A stretch of 64,000 bases of DNA, taken from the NCBI GenBank assembly GCA_902809825.1, contig LR778114.1, positions 2,046,001 through 2,110,000 on the forward strand, in the 5' to 3' direction. Positions 31,218 to 39,942 of the stretch are shown here, in pieces. The translations under genes were made by a program, and so were the position numbers. The stretch's first letter is position 1. Each line of letters starts with the position of its first letter. The notes beneath the pieces were generated by a model that was not told where the DNA came from, made no database searches, and worked only from the letters and a program-made list of their open reading frames with translations. Origin of the DNA: Candidatus Hydrogenisulfobacillus filiaventi (GTDB lineage: Bacteria; Bacillota; Sulfobacillia; Sulfobacillales; R501).

Positions 31218-32621
31218 ATGCCCGCCTCCCCGTCGGCGCGCCCCTTCCCCTTGCGGTTAACCCTGCCCGACCTCTCCAGCCTCTCCATCTCGAGCGTGGC
31301 CCCCCTCTTCAGCCTGGCGGCGGCGGGGCAGATGCTGGTCCGCCTCACCGGTCCCCGCGTGCTGTGGGCCGTGCTGGCGGTGGCGGTCCCCTTCGTGCTC
31401 AGCAGCACCATCTTCCGCCTGCTGAACCGGCACTTCCCCAACGCCGGCGCCTCCTACCACTGGTCGCGCCGGGTGCTGGGCCCGACAGCCTCCCGCTTCC
31501 AGTCCTGGATTCTGCTGATGGCGTACTTCTGGTCCCTACCCCCCATCGTCATCCCCGCCGCCACCCAGACCCTCGCCCTGGCCGGCCTGCCCCGTCCCGC
31601 CCCGCCCGCAGTGGTGCTGGCCGGGGCCGGATGGGTGGCCTTCGCCACCGGGGTGCTGCTGCTGGGCAGCCGGGTCACCGCCCGCGTCACCCAGGCCTTC
31701 CTGGTCCTGGAGGTCGCCGCGGTGGCCGTGCTGGCCGCCGTCGGCCTCGCCCGCTGGCACCCCGTGGCCGCCCCCGCCGGCCCCCTGCCCCTGCGCCCCT
31801 TCGCCGTCGCCATGGTGGTGGCCGCCACCATCGTCGACGGCTGGGAGATCGACAGCTACGCCGCCGAGGAGGCGCGCCGGCCCCGCACCACCCCCGGCAC
31901 CGGCGGGATGGCCGGCGCCCTGCTGGTGCTGGCCTACTACGGTCTGGCCTGGACCGTGCTGCTGCACACGGTACCGGTGCCGGTGCTGGCCGCGCACAGC
32001 GACGTGCTCACCACCTGGGCAGCCGCTGAGCTGCCGGGGGCGGGCCGCTGGGCGCTGCTGCCCATCCTGGCCTCCACCGCCGGGTCGCTGTGGCTGACCA
32101 CCTTCATCCTGTCGCGGGCGCTCTACGCCATGGGCCGCGACCGGCTGCTGCCGGCACCCTTGACCCGCCTTAACCGCTTCCATGCCCCCGTCTGGGCGAT
32201 CGCCCTTCCCGCGGCGGGAGCCCTCGCGGTGGTGGCCGTCAACCTGGCCTGGCCCTCGGTCACCGCCCTCTTCAATCTGGTATTGAGTTCAGCGGGGTTC
32301 TTCCTGGTGCTGGAGTTCCTGTTCGACAGCGTGACCGCGGCCGTCTTCCTGGTCCGGCAGCATCCCGCCAGCTGGCCGCATGCGCGCGACCGTCACCGTC
32401 ACCGCGGGCGGCTGGCGGCCGCCATCCTCACTGCCGCCTGGCTGCTGGCCCTGGCCCTGCTCTTCCTGCGATACGGCGCTGCCGTGCTGGGGCAGGGTAT
32501 CGACGCCGTCCTGGGCGTCATGCTGCTCCTGGGCGCGGGGTTTACGGTCCTCGACCGCCGCCGCCACCCCGGGCCCGAACCTCTCTTCATCTTCGATCCC
32601 GATGCGGTGGCCGGCCCCTGA
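31218..32621 (+). CDS. APC-superfamily permease, copy A of an inverted pair
   Basis: A 467-residue permease: LRLTLPDLSSLSISSVAPLFSLAAAGQMLV (TM1), NAGASYHWSRRVLGPTASRFQSW (TM2-3 motif with the conserved Gly-Ala-Ser-Tyr), IVDGWEIDSYAAEEARRP (TM6 acidic region). Codons from about residue 20 to 397 are almost identical at DNA level to copy B (33571-34992, opposite strand). The last 70 residues (from RLAAAILTAAWLL to FDPDAVAGP) are different. ATG 31218 follows AAAGGAGG. Substrate unknown. Confidence 0.85.
   Translation: MPASPSARPFPLRLTLPDLSSLSISSVAPLFSLAAAGQMLVRLTGPRVLWAVLAVAVPFVLSSTIFRLLNRHFPNAGASYHWSRRVLGPTASRFQSWILLMAYFWSLPPIVIPAATQTLALAGLPRPAPPAVVLAGAGWVAFATGVLLLGSRVTARVTQAFLVLEVAAVAVLAAVGLARWHPVAAPAGPLPLRPFAVAMVVAATIVDGWEIDSYAAEEARRPRTTPGTGGMAGALLVLAYYGLAWTVLLHTVPVPVLAAHSDVLTTWAAAELPGAGRWALLPILASTAGSLWLTTFILSRALYAMGRDRLLPAPLTRLNRFHAPVWAIALPAAGALAVVAVNLAWPSVTALFNLVLSSAGFFLVLEFLFDSVTAAVFLVRQHPASWPHARDRHRHRGRLAAAILTAAWLLALALLFLRYGAAVLGQGIDAVLGVMLLLGAGFTVLDRRRHPGPEPLFIFDPDAVAGP
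31276..32409 (+). repeat. 1,134-bp inverted repeat, arm A
   Basis: Begins within the permease N-terminal codons at CCAGCCTCTCC and ends at the CCGCGGGC motif near codon 398. It pairs with 33798-34931 in reverse orientation without indels. Only a few substitutions were found by eye, for example near 31561, 31768 and 32021, so identity is above 99 percent. Confidence 0.93.
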
Positions 32622-32628
32622 TGCCGCG

Positions 32629-33495
32629 TCAGCCGGGCAACCCGCCCGACCCGCCGGCCGGCTGGATCCACCCCGCCATCCCCAGCACCCGCCCCGCTGC
32701 CGGCTGCCAGACCCAGGACCGCATCGGTCGGGGGCCCTGCCGCTGGCGACAAGCGTCCAGGAAGAAGATGCCGGCCAGCACCAGCGCGTCGGGGAAGGAC
32801 GCGGCCACCCGCCGCTCGCGGTCCGGCCCCCCGCCGCCCATCAGGGCCAGGAACTCCTCCCGGCGCGCCGCCGGGACCCCTTCGCTGGAGAAGACCTCGG
32901 TAACCAGCACCGCCATCCCCCCCGGTGCCAGCAGCCGATCCACCAGCGCACAATGGCGGTCCGCGACCCCGCGGAAGAGCGCATCGGCCGGCTGGCGGGG
33001 CCAGGCCTCGGGAGCGGTGGGCAGGTGCTCCCGCAGCACGGGGGCCACCAGCTGGGTAACCACGCCCACCGAGAGCACCAGGTCGGCGGAGCCGGCCCAG
33101 GGGGCCAGCTCCGCCGGCACCGGCGGCACCCCGGCCAGGACCTGCGCGACCGCCTCCGCCCGAGGCCAGCTGCGCCAGGACCGCAAGCGGACATGGAGCC
33201 CGCTCAGGTCGGCCTCGACTGCTGTCCACTGCACCTGCGGGAACCGGCCGCGCAGCCGGCCGGCGGTCTGGCGGAGGGCTTCGCCGTCCACGTCCGCCAG
33301 GACCACCGCGGGGAAGGCGGCCGCCAGCTCTGCCAGGGGCAGGTCGCGACCGTTGCCGACCCCCAGCACCACCGCCCGCCGGCGGGCCGCCGCCTGGCCC
33401 AGGGCCGCCGCCACCAGCCCCCGCACCGCCTCCTGGTGTGCGCTCCAGTCCCCGCCGGTCCGCAGCTCCCGGTTGATCCGCCGGTAAATATCCAC
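32629..33495 (-). CDS. SAM-dependent methyltransferase-like protein
   Basis: A 288-residue class I Rossmann protein. AVVLGVGNGRDLPLAEL is motif I (GxGxG), AVVLADVDGEAL motif II, a middle acidic/Leu stretch and ADLVLSVGVVTQLV motif IV, then APGGMAVLVTEVF motif VI. Target unknown. GTG 33495 has GGGGAGG eight bases upstream. It is the only complete gene between the two arms of the inverted repeat and is transcribed toward copy A. Confidence 0.7.
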   Translation of the reverse strand: MDIYRRINRELRTGGDWSAHQEAVRGLVAAALGQAAARRRAVVLGVGNGRDLPLAELAAAFPAVVLADVDGEALRQTAGRLRGRFPQVQWTAVEADLSGLHVRLRSWRSWPRAEAVAQVLAGVPPVPAELAPWAGSADLVLSVGVVTQLVAPVLREHLPTAPEAWPRQPADALFRGVADRHCALVDRLLAPGGMAVLVTEVFSSEGVPAARREEFLALMGGGGPDRERRVAASFPDALVLAGIFFLDACRQRQGPRPMRSWVWQPAAGRVLGMAGWIQPAGGSGGLPG

Positions 33496-33570
33496 CCTGA
33501 CCGCCTCCCCGCACGCCTCTGGCCCGATGGTACCGCAGCCGGTCGCCGGGGGCACGGGGGAGGCCCGCCC

Positions 33571-34992
33571 TTATAACGGCGGAACCGGCTCTGGCCCGGG
33601 CGCTTCCGGCTCGAAGATGAAACAGGCGCCGGCAGAGCGCTGGCGGCGCGCGGCCAGGATGCTGAACAACGTCCCGCCGCCCAGCAGGACCGCAAGAACC
33701 GCATCCAGCCCAGGTCCCACCGCCGCGCCCCCGTACCGGAGGAAGAGCCCTGCAATGCCGGCCAGCCACAGGCTGGTCACCACCGAAACCACCAGCAGCC
33801 CGCGGTGACGGTGACGGTCGCGCGCATGCGGCCAGCTGGCGGGATGCTGCCGGACCAGGAAGACGGCCGCGGTCACGCTGTCGAACAGGAACTCCAGCAC
33901 CAGGAAGAACCCCGCTGAACTCAATACCAGATTGAAGAGGGCGGTGACCGAGGGCCAGGCCAGGTTGACGGCCACCACCGCGAGGGCTCCCGCCGCGGGA
34001 AGGGCGATCGCCCAGACGGGGGCATGGAAGCGGTTAAGGCGGGTCAAGGGTGCCGGCAGCAGCCGGTCGCGGCCCATGGCGTAGAGCGCCCGCGACAGGA
34101 TGAAGGTGGTCAGCCACAGCGACCCGGCGGTGGAGGCCAGGATGGGCAGCAGCGCCCAGCGGCCCGCCCCCGGCAGCTCAGCGGCCGCCCAGGTGGTGAG
34201 CACGTCGCTGTGCGCGGCCAGCACCGGCACCGGTACCGTGTGCAGCAGCACGGTCCAGGCCAGACCGTAGTAGGCCAGCACCAGCAGGGCGCCGGCCATC
34301 CCGCCGGTGCCGGGGGTGGTGCGGGGCCGGCGCGCCTCCTCGGCGGCGTAGCTGTCGATCTCCCAGCCGTCGACGATGGTGGCGGCCACCACCATGGCGA
34401 CGGCGAAGGGGCGCAGGGGCAGGGGGCCGGCGGGGGCGACCACGGGGTGCCAGCGGGCGAGGCCGACGGCGGCCAGCACGGCCACCGCGGCGACCTCCAG
34501 GACCAGGAAGGCCTGGGTGACGCGGGCGGTGACCCGGCTGCCCAGCAGCAGCACCCCGGTGGCGAAGGCCACCCATCCGGCCCCGGCCAGCACCACTGCG
34601 GGCGGGGCGGGACGGGGCAGGCCGGCCAGGGCGAGGGTCTGGGTAGCGGCGGGGATGACGATGGGGGGTAGGGACCAGAAGTACGCCATCAGCAGAATCC
34701 AGGACTGGAAGCGGGAGGCTGTCGGGCCCAGCACCCGGCGCGACCAGTGGTAGGAGGCGCCGGCGTTGGGGAAGTGCCGGTTCAGCAGGCGGAAGATGGT
34801 GCTGCTGAGCACGAAGGGGACCGCCACCGCCAGCACGGCCCACAGCACGCGGGGACCGGTGAGGCGGACCAGCATCTGCCCCGCCGCCGCCAGGCTGAAG
34901 AGGGGGGCCACGCTCGAGATGGAGAGGCTGGAAAGGTCAGGCAGGGTGAGCTGCAGCGGAAACCGGCTGCGGATCACGGGGTCCGGGTTCAT
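33571..34992 (-). CDS. APC-superfamily permease, copy B of an inverted pair
   Basis: A 473-residue permease matching copy A except at its first about 20 residues (MNPDPVIRSRFPLQLTL) and its last about 75 (LLVVSVVTSLWLAGIAGLFLRYGGAAVGPGLDAV... to EPVPPL). One amino acid change inside the shared part (HPVV for HPVA) was seen. ATG 34992 follows AGGAGG. The combination of near-identical cores with divergent ends points to recent gene conversion or inversion between arms, not to a simple recent duplication of the whole gene. Confidence 0.85.
   Translation of the reverse strand: MNPDPVIRSRFPLQLTLPDLSSLSISSVAPLFSLAAAGQMLVRLTGPRVLWAVLAVAVPFVLSSTIFRLLNRHFPNAGASYHWSRRVLGPTASRFQSWILLMAYFWSLPPIVIPAATQTLALAGLPRPAPPAVVLAGAGWVAFATGVLLLGSRVTARVTQAFLVLEVAAVAVLAAVGLARWHPVVAPAGPLPLRPFAVAMVVAATIVDGWEIDSYAAEEARRPRTTPGTGGMAGALLVLAYYGLAWTVLLHTVPVPVLAAHSDVLTTWAAAELPGAGRWALLPILASTAGSLWLTTFILSRALYAMGRDRLLPAPLTRLNRFHAPVWAIALPAAGALAVVAVNLAWPSVTALFNLVLSSAGFFLVLEFLFDSVTAAVFLVRQHPASWPHARDRHRHRGLLVVSVVTSLWLAGIAGLFLRYGGAAVGPGLDAVLAVLLGGGTLFSILAARRQRSAGACFIFEPEAPGPEPVPPL
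33798..34931 (-). repeat. 1,134-bp inverted repeat, arm B
   Basis: Reverse-orientation partner of 31276-32409, same length. The two arms are separated by 1,388 bp that hold both permease tails and the methyltransferase gene. No transposase or terminal repeats are seen, so this is not an insertion sequence. Confidence 0.93.
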
Positions 34993-35037
34993 ACCGCTCC
35001 TCCTTCCCGGTGCCGCACGCGGCGGCGGGCAGCCGCA

Positions 35038-36108
35038 TCAGGACGCGGACGGCGTGCCGGGCAGGGCCTTGGGGGAAGCGGCCCCCAGGACCTCAGGCAG
35101 ATGACGTAACAGGGCCAGACCCAGTTTGACCCCTTCCTGCACCGCCGGGTCCTTTAGCGTGCCCAGAAGGCGCACCGCCCCGTAGCGGGTTCGGTCGCGG
35201 GCCGCTTCCGCCACACTGGCATCCAGCGCTGCCGCCAGGCGATCCAGCAGTCCGGACAGGTGCAACCGTTCCGCCTGCTCCGCCGCCGCGCGCAGGTTCT
35301 CCAGCGCCCGGCCCAAGGCACCGGCATCCACCTGCATCGTGGATAGGCTGTCCAGCAGCTGAAGGGCGGTGTCCAACCCGCCCTCCACCGTCATCCGGTC
35401 CAGGGCCCGGGCCAGGCGGTCCAGCACCTCCCCCTGCCGGCCCAGGACCTCCAAGAGACGGCGGACAGCCGGCTGCCGGGCCAGACCCAAGGCCGCCTCC
35501 ACCACCGCCCCCAACCGCGGGTCGCTCAGGGCCTCCATCAGATCTGCCAGGTGCGGCCCCGCCTGCCTCAAGGCCGCCGTCAGCCGGGCCATCTCCGGTC
35601 CGGTCAGGAACGCCCCCAGCTCCTGCAGGCGGGCTGCGGTCTCCACCGACCGGGCAAAGGCCTCGCTGCGGATCCAGGTATCCAGGGCCTGCACCGCGGC
35701 TTCCTGCCCCCGTTCCAGCTCCGGCCCCCAGCGCTCGCTCAGCTGCTGCACCCAGGCGCGGGCCACCTCGGCCGCCGCGGTTGCCGATACCGGCTGTCCG
35801 GCCGCCAGGGCGGCCAGCCAATCCGGCAGCGGGAGCATCCCCAGGGAGCGCGCCGCGCCCGCCAGCTCCGCCGCCCAACGGTTCCACAGCTCGGCGCCCA
35901 GCGCACCGGCCTCCCGCATCCCCGTCGTCCCGCCCAGTACCCCGGTACTCATGGCCGCAGCCATATCCCGCAGGTTCTCGGCCAGGCGGCCCCCGCCCAT
36001 GCGGGTCATGGCCTCCAGCAGGCTGTCAAAGGTGGACCGGGCCATATCCAGCAGCTCCTGGGTCTCCACCTCCACCGCGTCCCGGATCCCGCTCTGTTCC
36101 CCGGTCAT
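35038..36108 (-). CDS. Hydrogenase-operon helical protein, DUF1641-like C-terminus
   Basis: A 356-residue, almost wholly helical, Ala/Leu-rich soluble protein. The C-terminal RYGAVRLLGTLKDPAVQEGVKLGLALLRHLPEVLG matches the DUF1641 pattern (LxxLxDPxVQxGLxxxLxLLxxLG). DUF1641 proteins are often encoded beside oxidoreductases or hydrogenases but their role is not established. Start ATG 36108 overlaps the protease stop (ATGA). It is the last gene of the hydrogenase operon. Confidence 0.6.
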   Translation of the reverse strand: MTGEQSGIRDAVEVETQELLDMARSTFDSLLEAMTRMGGGRLAENLRDMAAAMSTGVLGGTTGMREAGALGAELWNRWAAELAGAARSLGMLPLPDWLAALAAGQPVSATAAAEVARAWVQQLSERWGPELERGQEAAVQALDTWIRSEAFARSVETAARLQELGAFLTGPEMARLTAALRQAGPHLADLMEALSDPRLGAVVEAALGLARQPAVRRLLEVLGRQGEVLDRLARALDRMTVEGGLDTALQLLDSLSTMQVDAGALGRALENLRAAAEQAERLHLSGLLDRLAAALDASVAEAARDRTRYGAVRLLGTLKDPAVQEGVKLGLALLRHLPEVLGAASPKALPGTPSAS

Positions 36109-36635
36109 GGCGCAGCCTCCTTCCCCTCCCGGCCCGCCCGGGCCCGGACCCGCCGGACCGTATCCACCACCAGTTCCACCGCCGCCGGTACCGCCGCTGC
36201 CACCGTATCCGTCAACCCCATCTGCCCCTCCTCGGGCCCCCAGGAGGCCGGCTCGCAGCCCACCAGCCAGACCGGCGGCAGGGCGGGGGTGAGAGTCCCC
36301 GCCAGGGCCAGCACCGCCAGGGGGTGCAGGGTGTGGGCATCCGCCGCCGGGCCGGCAGTGCCCGGCGCGGGCACCGACTCGGGCCCGATGGCCAGCAGGG
36401 AGAGGGTACCGGGGGGATGTCCCCCCGCATAGGCATCCACCAGCACCACCGCCTGCCAGGGGCGGGCCAGGGCAAAGGCCAGGTCATAACTCCGGATGCC
36501 GAAGTCCACCACTACCACGTCTGGCCCCAGCAACCGCGCATCCAGGCGGTGGACCACCTCCACCCCGAAACCGTCGTCGCCCAGGAAGATGTTGCCGATC
36601 CCTGCCACCAGGATCGCGTCCGCTCCGCCGCTCAT
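36105..36635 (-). CDS. [NiFe]-hydrogenase maturation endopeptidase
   Basis: HybD/HupD-family protease (176 residues) that removes the C-terminal tail of the large subunit after nickel insertion. Family motifs: ILVAGIGNIFLGDDGFGVEVV with the Ni-binding Glu/Asp in the GDDGFG region, VVDFGIRSYDL, VVLVDAYAGG and a His-containing HTLHPLAVLALA. It overlaps the upstream small gene by 4 bp. The large subunit in this operon keeps a 25-residue tail after DPCLPCGVH, its expected substrate. Confidence 0.92.
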   Translation of the reverse strand: MSGGADAILVAGIGNIFLGDDGFGVEVVHRLDARLLGPDVVVVDFGIRSYDLAFALARPWQAVVLVDAYAGGHPPGTLSLLAIGPESVPAPGTAGPAADAHTLHPLAVLALAGTLTPALPPVWLVGCEPASWGPEEGQMGLTDTVAAAVPAAVELVVDTVRRVRARAGREGKEAAP

Positions 36636-36916
36636 AATGGCTCCACCTCGTCCGCGCGGTAGAAGAAGCGGTGACCGATCAAACGGGCCTGACCCCAGTC
36701 GCGCCCGGGGTCGTCATCCACCGTCAGCGCCAGGTAGAGGATGCCTTCGCCATCCTCCTCCACCGACTCCACCGTGGCCGTCCGACCGGTCAGCAGCAGA
36801 TCGAACACGTCCTGGCTGCGGGCGGGGCGGATGCGGACCCGCGATCCTGGGCCGATCCGGCGGCCATCCACTTCCGCTTCCCGGCGGCAGTTGCTGCGCG
36901 ATTCCTCCGGTACCAT
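36632..36916 (-). CDS. Small conserved hydrogenase-operon protein (94 residues)
   Basis: Begins MVPEESRSNCRREAEVDGRRIGPGSRVRIRP and is a beta-rich SH3-like or Tudor-like protein (GSRVRIRP, GRTATVESVEEDGEGILYLALTVDDD). I recall similar small ORFs in group 1h-type hydrogenase loci but no assigned function. Start/stop overlap with the protease gene indicates translational coupling. Confidence 0.65.
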   Translation of the reverse strand: MVPEESRSNCRREAEVDGRRIGPGSRVRIRPARSQDVFDLLLTGRTATVESVEEDGEGILYLALTVDDDPGRDWGQARLIGHRFFYRADEVEPL

Positions 36917-36918
36917 GG

Positions 36919-37866
36919 CTATCCCTCCCCCCGTTCCGGCGGCCGGAAGGTGACCCCATGCAGCCCGTAGAGCACCTCCCGGGGCAGGCCCCGGGTCCGC
37001 TCCAGCAGCGCCCGCACCCGCGGATCGGCCGCCTTGGCCGCCTCCTGTTCCGCGGGGGTCAGGGTAAGGATGCGCAGGGTCAGTAATTCGTCGATCTCCA
37101 GCCCGTCAAAAAGGTCGCCGGGACTTTCCGGTGCCAGCTGCGGGTAGTCATAGAGGATAATGGGCGCCGCCAGCATGATGCGGCCGTCGCGCCGGCTGCC
37201 CGCCAGCACCGGCCACCACCCGCGGTCTTGAGGGCAGGCCGCCGCCCGGGACGCCGCCCAGGGCTCAGGGTCCTGCAGGGAGATCCAGCGTCCCTCCTCC
37301 GCCCCCAGCAGGAGGTGGGCGGCGAGCAGGCTGTAGTGCAGGGCATCCGCTTCCGGCAGGCCGGGTGGAACCGGGGTACGGTTTTCCAGCCGCACGTGGA
37401 CTTCGTGGAGGACCCCCCGGGGACCCTGGCCTACCGCCCGGGTGAGCACCTTCAACCCGGCCGTGATCCCCCGGGTGCGGCCCTGTCCCTGGGCGGGGTC
37501 CCCAACCGTCTCCGCCGGCCAGGTCCAGGTCCAGGCTCCCGCCCCGTCCGGCGCCGACCAGGACTGCTCCCGCTGCCAGGCCGGCTCCCACCCGGCGGGC
37601 CCGCATCCCGGCTCGGGGTCGAGCAGTTCCAGGCAGCGCAGCCGGAGGCGAATCCGCGGCCGCTCCGCCTCCAGGAGGCACACCGTCTCCCGCGCCCAAG
37701 GGTCGCTGCCGCCTTGTTCCCGGGCATAGACGGGCGGCACCACCCGCCCGAACGTCCAGCGGCGGCGGTTCTTGACCGCATCCGGGCGGTAGGGGTACAG
37801 GGCGTAGCCCTCGTAGAGCACCGCATCCGCTACCCGTTCACTCCCCTGCCAGTCCCACATGGGCAT
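36919..37866 (-). CDS. Conserved hydrogenase-locus protein (YPYRxxxxKNRRRWTFG family)
   Basis: A 315-residue soluble protein with the N-terminal signature VLYEGYALYPYRPDAVKNRRRWTFGRVVPP, repeated in uncharacterised proteins of actinobacterial-type [NiFe]-hydrogenase clusters. No cofactor motif is seen beyond two isolated cysteines. C-terminal part LFDGLEIDELLTLRILTLTPAEQEAA is helical. ATG 37866 follows GGAAGGGAGG and overlaps the DUF6084-like gene by 29 bp. Confidence 0.7.
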   Translation of the reverse strand: MPMWDWQGSERVADAVLYEGYALYPYRPDAVKNRRRWTFGRVVPPVYAREQGGSDPWARETVCLLEAERPRIRLRLRCLELLDPEPGCGPAGWEPAWQREQSWSAPDGAGAWTWTWPAETVGDPAQGQGRTRGITAGLKVLTRAVGQGPRGVLHEVHVRLENRTPVPPGLPEADALHYSLLAAHLLLGAEEGRWISLQDPEPWAASRAAACPQDRGWWPVLAGSRRDGRIMLAAPIILYDYPQLAPESPGDLFDGLEIDELLTLRILTLTPAEQEAAKAADPRVRALLERTRGLPREVLYGLHGVTFRPPERGEG

Positions 37867-38506
37867 TCCTCCCTTCCTGCCCTGCCAGCAGCGCCGCCAG
37901 GGCCTCTTCCCAGGTGGCGAAGCCGGAGCGGCTCCGCCACCGGTTCAACCGGTCGAAGACAGCACGGTCCATCCGGATCCAGGCCTGGCCGGGGAAGAAA
38001 CGGTCGAGGGTCTCGCGGAAGGCGGACACGGGCACCCGGGCGGTCACCTCCTCCTCCCAGGCGATCGGGCGGATCGCCATCCCCTGACCGGGCTGCCAGC
38101 CGAACACCATCCCGCTGAACAACAGCCGGAGGGGGATCTCGCCTGTTTCCAGCGCCGCCAGGAATTTCCCGGACGCCACCGCCACGTCATAAGAACAGGC
38201 CAAGGGCAGGTCGACAGCGGTGTCCGCCTCAAAAGCCGGTACCACCAGGGCTTCCTGGCTCCACAGCAGGTCGCCCGCCGTTTCCCCCCAGCGGGACGGC
38301 TCCCCGAAGACGTCCTGCAGCCGCTCCTCCTCCGCCGGCGTGTACCGGCGCTCCCGGGCCGCCAGCCGCACCTGCACGCGGGCCAGTACCCCTTCCACCC
38401 GCCCGCCGCCGCCGGCCGTCACCCCCAGCCGCAGCAGCAGGGCGGGGCGGGCGGTGGCGGGTGCCGGGCCCGCCCCCAGGACTGTGAAGTGTACCGCCGG
38501 GGTCAT
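37838..38506 (-). CDS. Hydrogenase-locus accessory protein (DUF6084-like)
   Basis: A 222-residue protein starting MTPAVHFTVLGAGPAPATARPALLLRLGV, with the characteristic tract ERRYTPAEEERLQDVFGEPSRWGETAGDLLWSQ and later IPLRLLFSGMVFGW. This is the DUF6084-type protein typical of group 1h hydrogenase operons. Start ATG 38506 overlaps the preceding stop (ATGA). Function not established; a chaperone role in assembly is a guess. Confidence 0.7.
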   Translation of the reverse strand: MTPAVHFTVLGAGPAPATARPALLLRLGVTAGGGGRVEGVLARVQVRLAARERRYTPAEEERLQDVFGEPSRWGETAGDLLWSQEALVVPAFEADTAVDLPLACSYDVAVASGKFLAALETGEIPLRLLFSGMVFGWQPGQGMAIRPIAWEEEVTARVPVSAFRETLDRFFPGQAWIRMDRAVFDRLNRWRSRSGFATWEEALAALLAGQEGRNAHVGLAGE

Positions 38507-39078
38507 GCCGGCCATCCTCCCCCCGCCTGCTCCAGGTCCTGGCGTACCGCCTGCAGGGCCCGGGGCCACTCCGGCCCGGCCAGGCGCAGACGGCCCACCG
38601 CCTCATAACAGCGGTCGAGGGGCAGCACCCAGGCCCGGGTCCCGGCGGGCGTACGGTCCACCCACAACACCTCGACCTCGGGCTGCAGCGCTGCCACCGC
38701 CGGGAACCGGCCCTCCCATGCCTCCCACAGCCCCGGCGGCAGGCTGCCCCGTACCGCCCCCGCCGGACCCGGGTAATAGACCTCGGGCGGCGCACCCAGG
38801 CCGGGCCGAAGGGCATAGAGGAGTCCGACCGGCTGCACACCCGCCGCCAGATCCAGCCCCGCCACCGGCCGGACCCCATCGGGAATGGCGAGGAAACGGG
38901 CGGAGGGTGCCCTGGAAAACAGCAGCACACAGGCAGGGCAGGCACAGACCGGCCGCCGTTGTACCCGCTCCAGCAGGTGGCGGTGGCCGGAGGGCAGCGG
39001 CGCCCCGCACACCTCACAGACCGGTCCCCCACGGCCCGCCGCCCAGGCGCGGGCCTGATTCAACACCCGGCTGCCCAT
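38503..39078 (-). CDS. Hydrogenase-locus zinc-ribbon protein (DUF5947-like)
   Basis: A 191-residue protein with an N-terminal zinc-ribbon-like pair of CxxC motifs, VCEVCGAPL and VCACPACVLLF, then RFLAIPDGVRPV, PVGLLYALRPG and a WVDRTPAGTRAWVLPLDRCYE region. This matches the DUF5947-type protein found next to NifU-like and DUF6084-like genes in group 1h hydrogenase loci. It may bind metal or assist electron-transfer assembly; no proof. Confidence 0.7.
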   Translation of the reverse strand: MGSRVLNQARAWAAGRGGPVCEVCGAPLPSGHRHLLERVQRRPVCACPACVLLFSRAPSARFLAIPDGVRPVAGLDLAAGVQPVGLLYALRPGLGAPPEVYYPGPAGAVRGSLPPGLWEAWEGRFPAVAALQPEVEVLWVDRTPAGTRAWVLPLDRCYEAVGRLRLAGPEWPRALQAVRQDLEQAGGGWPA

Positions 39079-39082
39079 GCGC

Positions 39083-39916
39083 TCACCCTCCGACCAGAGC
39101 CAGCTTGGCCCGGTTGCCCTGTACCAGGAGCGGCACCGGCTCCAGGTGCCCCCCGCCCCCGTCCGCCTCCCTGCCCGCCTTCCGGGGGTCGTAAGCGGTC
39201 CCACACCCCTGGCAGACCAGGAGGTCCTGCCGGCGTTGGAAGGCGGCGGGCCGGTCACACCGGGGGCAATAGCGGTGGAAGGCGTACCAGTCCCCACCGC
39301 AGCGCAACAGCAGCACGGCATGCCCGTCCAGGTCCAGGACCCGGACCCCGCTGGGGCCCGGGTCCTCCAGCCCTTCCACCTCCACCCAGCCGGCGGCGGC
39401 CGCAGGCAGTCCCTGCAGGACCCGCGGCGGGCCCGCCTCCCCTTCCACTACCAGCTCCTCCAGGTCAGGCGCTGCCACGGCCAGCTCCCGGCGGAGGGCC
39501 TCCTCCACCGTCACCCGCGAAGACGGGCAACCGGCGCAATGCCCCTCCAACGCCAGACGGACCCGGCCCCCCTCCACCCCTAAGAGCCGTACCCCGCCCC
39601 CGTGGCTGGCCAGATAGGGCCGCACCCGCTCCAGCGCCTCCTCCACTCGTTGGGAAAGTGAACGGGGGTGAAGGTCGTGGACCACCAGCAGCGGGCTCAG
39701 GATCGGATTGCGGGACCAGAGCTCCACCAGTTCCGGGTCCCGCCTGCGGGCCAGCTCCAGGGCCTCCTCCCAGCCGAAGCGGTACATGGTCAGGAGGGCA
39801 TTGACCACGGCCCCCACCCGGCGCCGCAGTTCCGGATTCCCGCTCTCCCCCACCTCCGCTACCACCGTCTCCATATCGCGGGCGGCGGCCTCGAACTGTT
39901 CCAGCCGGCTTGCCAT
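39083..39916 (-). CDS. NifU-like protein with C-terminal cysteine-pair domain
   Basis: A 277-residue protein. The N-terminal helical part is followed by a NifU C-terminal-type domain (VEEALERVRPYLASHGGGVRLLGVEGG ... GHCAGCPSSRVTVEEAL), whose CxxC carries a [4Fe-4S] cluster in NifU. A further domain, HRYCPRCDRPAAFQRRQDLLVCQGCGTAYDPRKAG, has two CxxC pairs reminiscent of a Rieske or rubredoxin-like centre. Could deliver Fe-S clusters or electrons for the hydrogenase. ATG 39916, 26 bp after hypB. Confidence 0.75.
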   Translation of the reverse strand: MASRLEQFEAAARDMETVVAEVGESGNPELRRRVGAVVNALLTMYRFGWEEALELARRRDPELVELWSRNPILSPLLVVHDLHPRSLSQRVEEALERVRPYLASHGGGVRLLGVEGGRVRLALEGHCAGCPSSRVTVEEALRRELAVAAPDLEELVVEGEAGPPRVLQGLPAAAAGWVEVEGLEDPGPSGVRVLDLDGHAVLLLRCGGDWYAFHRYCPRCDRPAAFQRRQDLLVCQGCGTAYDPRKAGREADGGGGHLEPVPLLVQGNRAKLALVGG

Positions 39917-39942
39917 CGCGCCTCCTCCTCTCCCCGCGCGGT

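Noticed and set aside
31276-34931. Composite transposon or insertion sequence
   Set aside because: No transposase, no short terminal repeats or target duplications. The repeat arms are coding sequence of two permeases.
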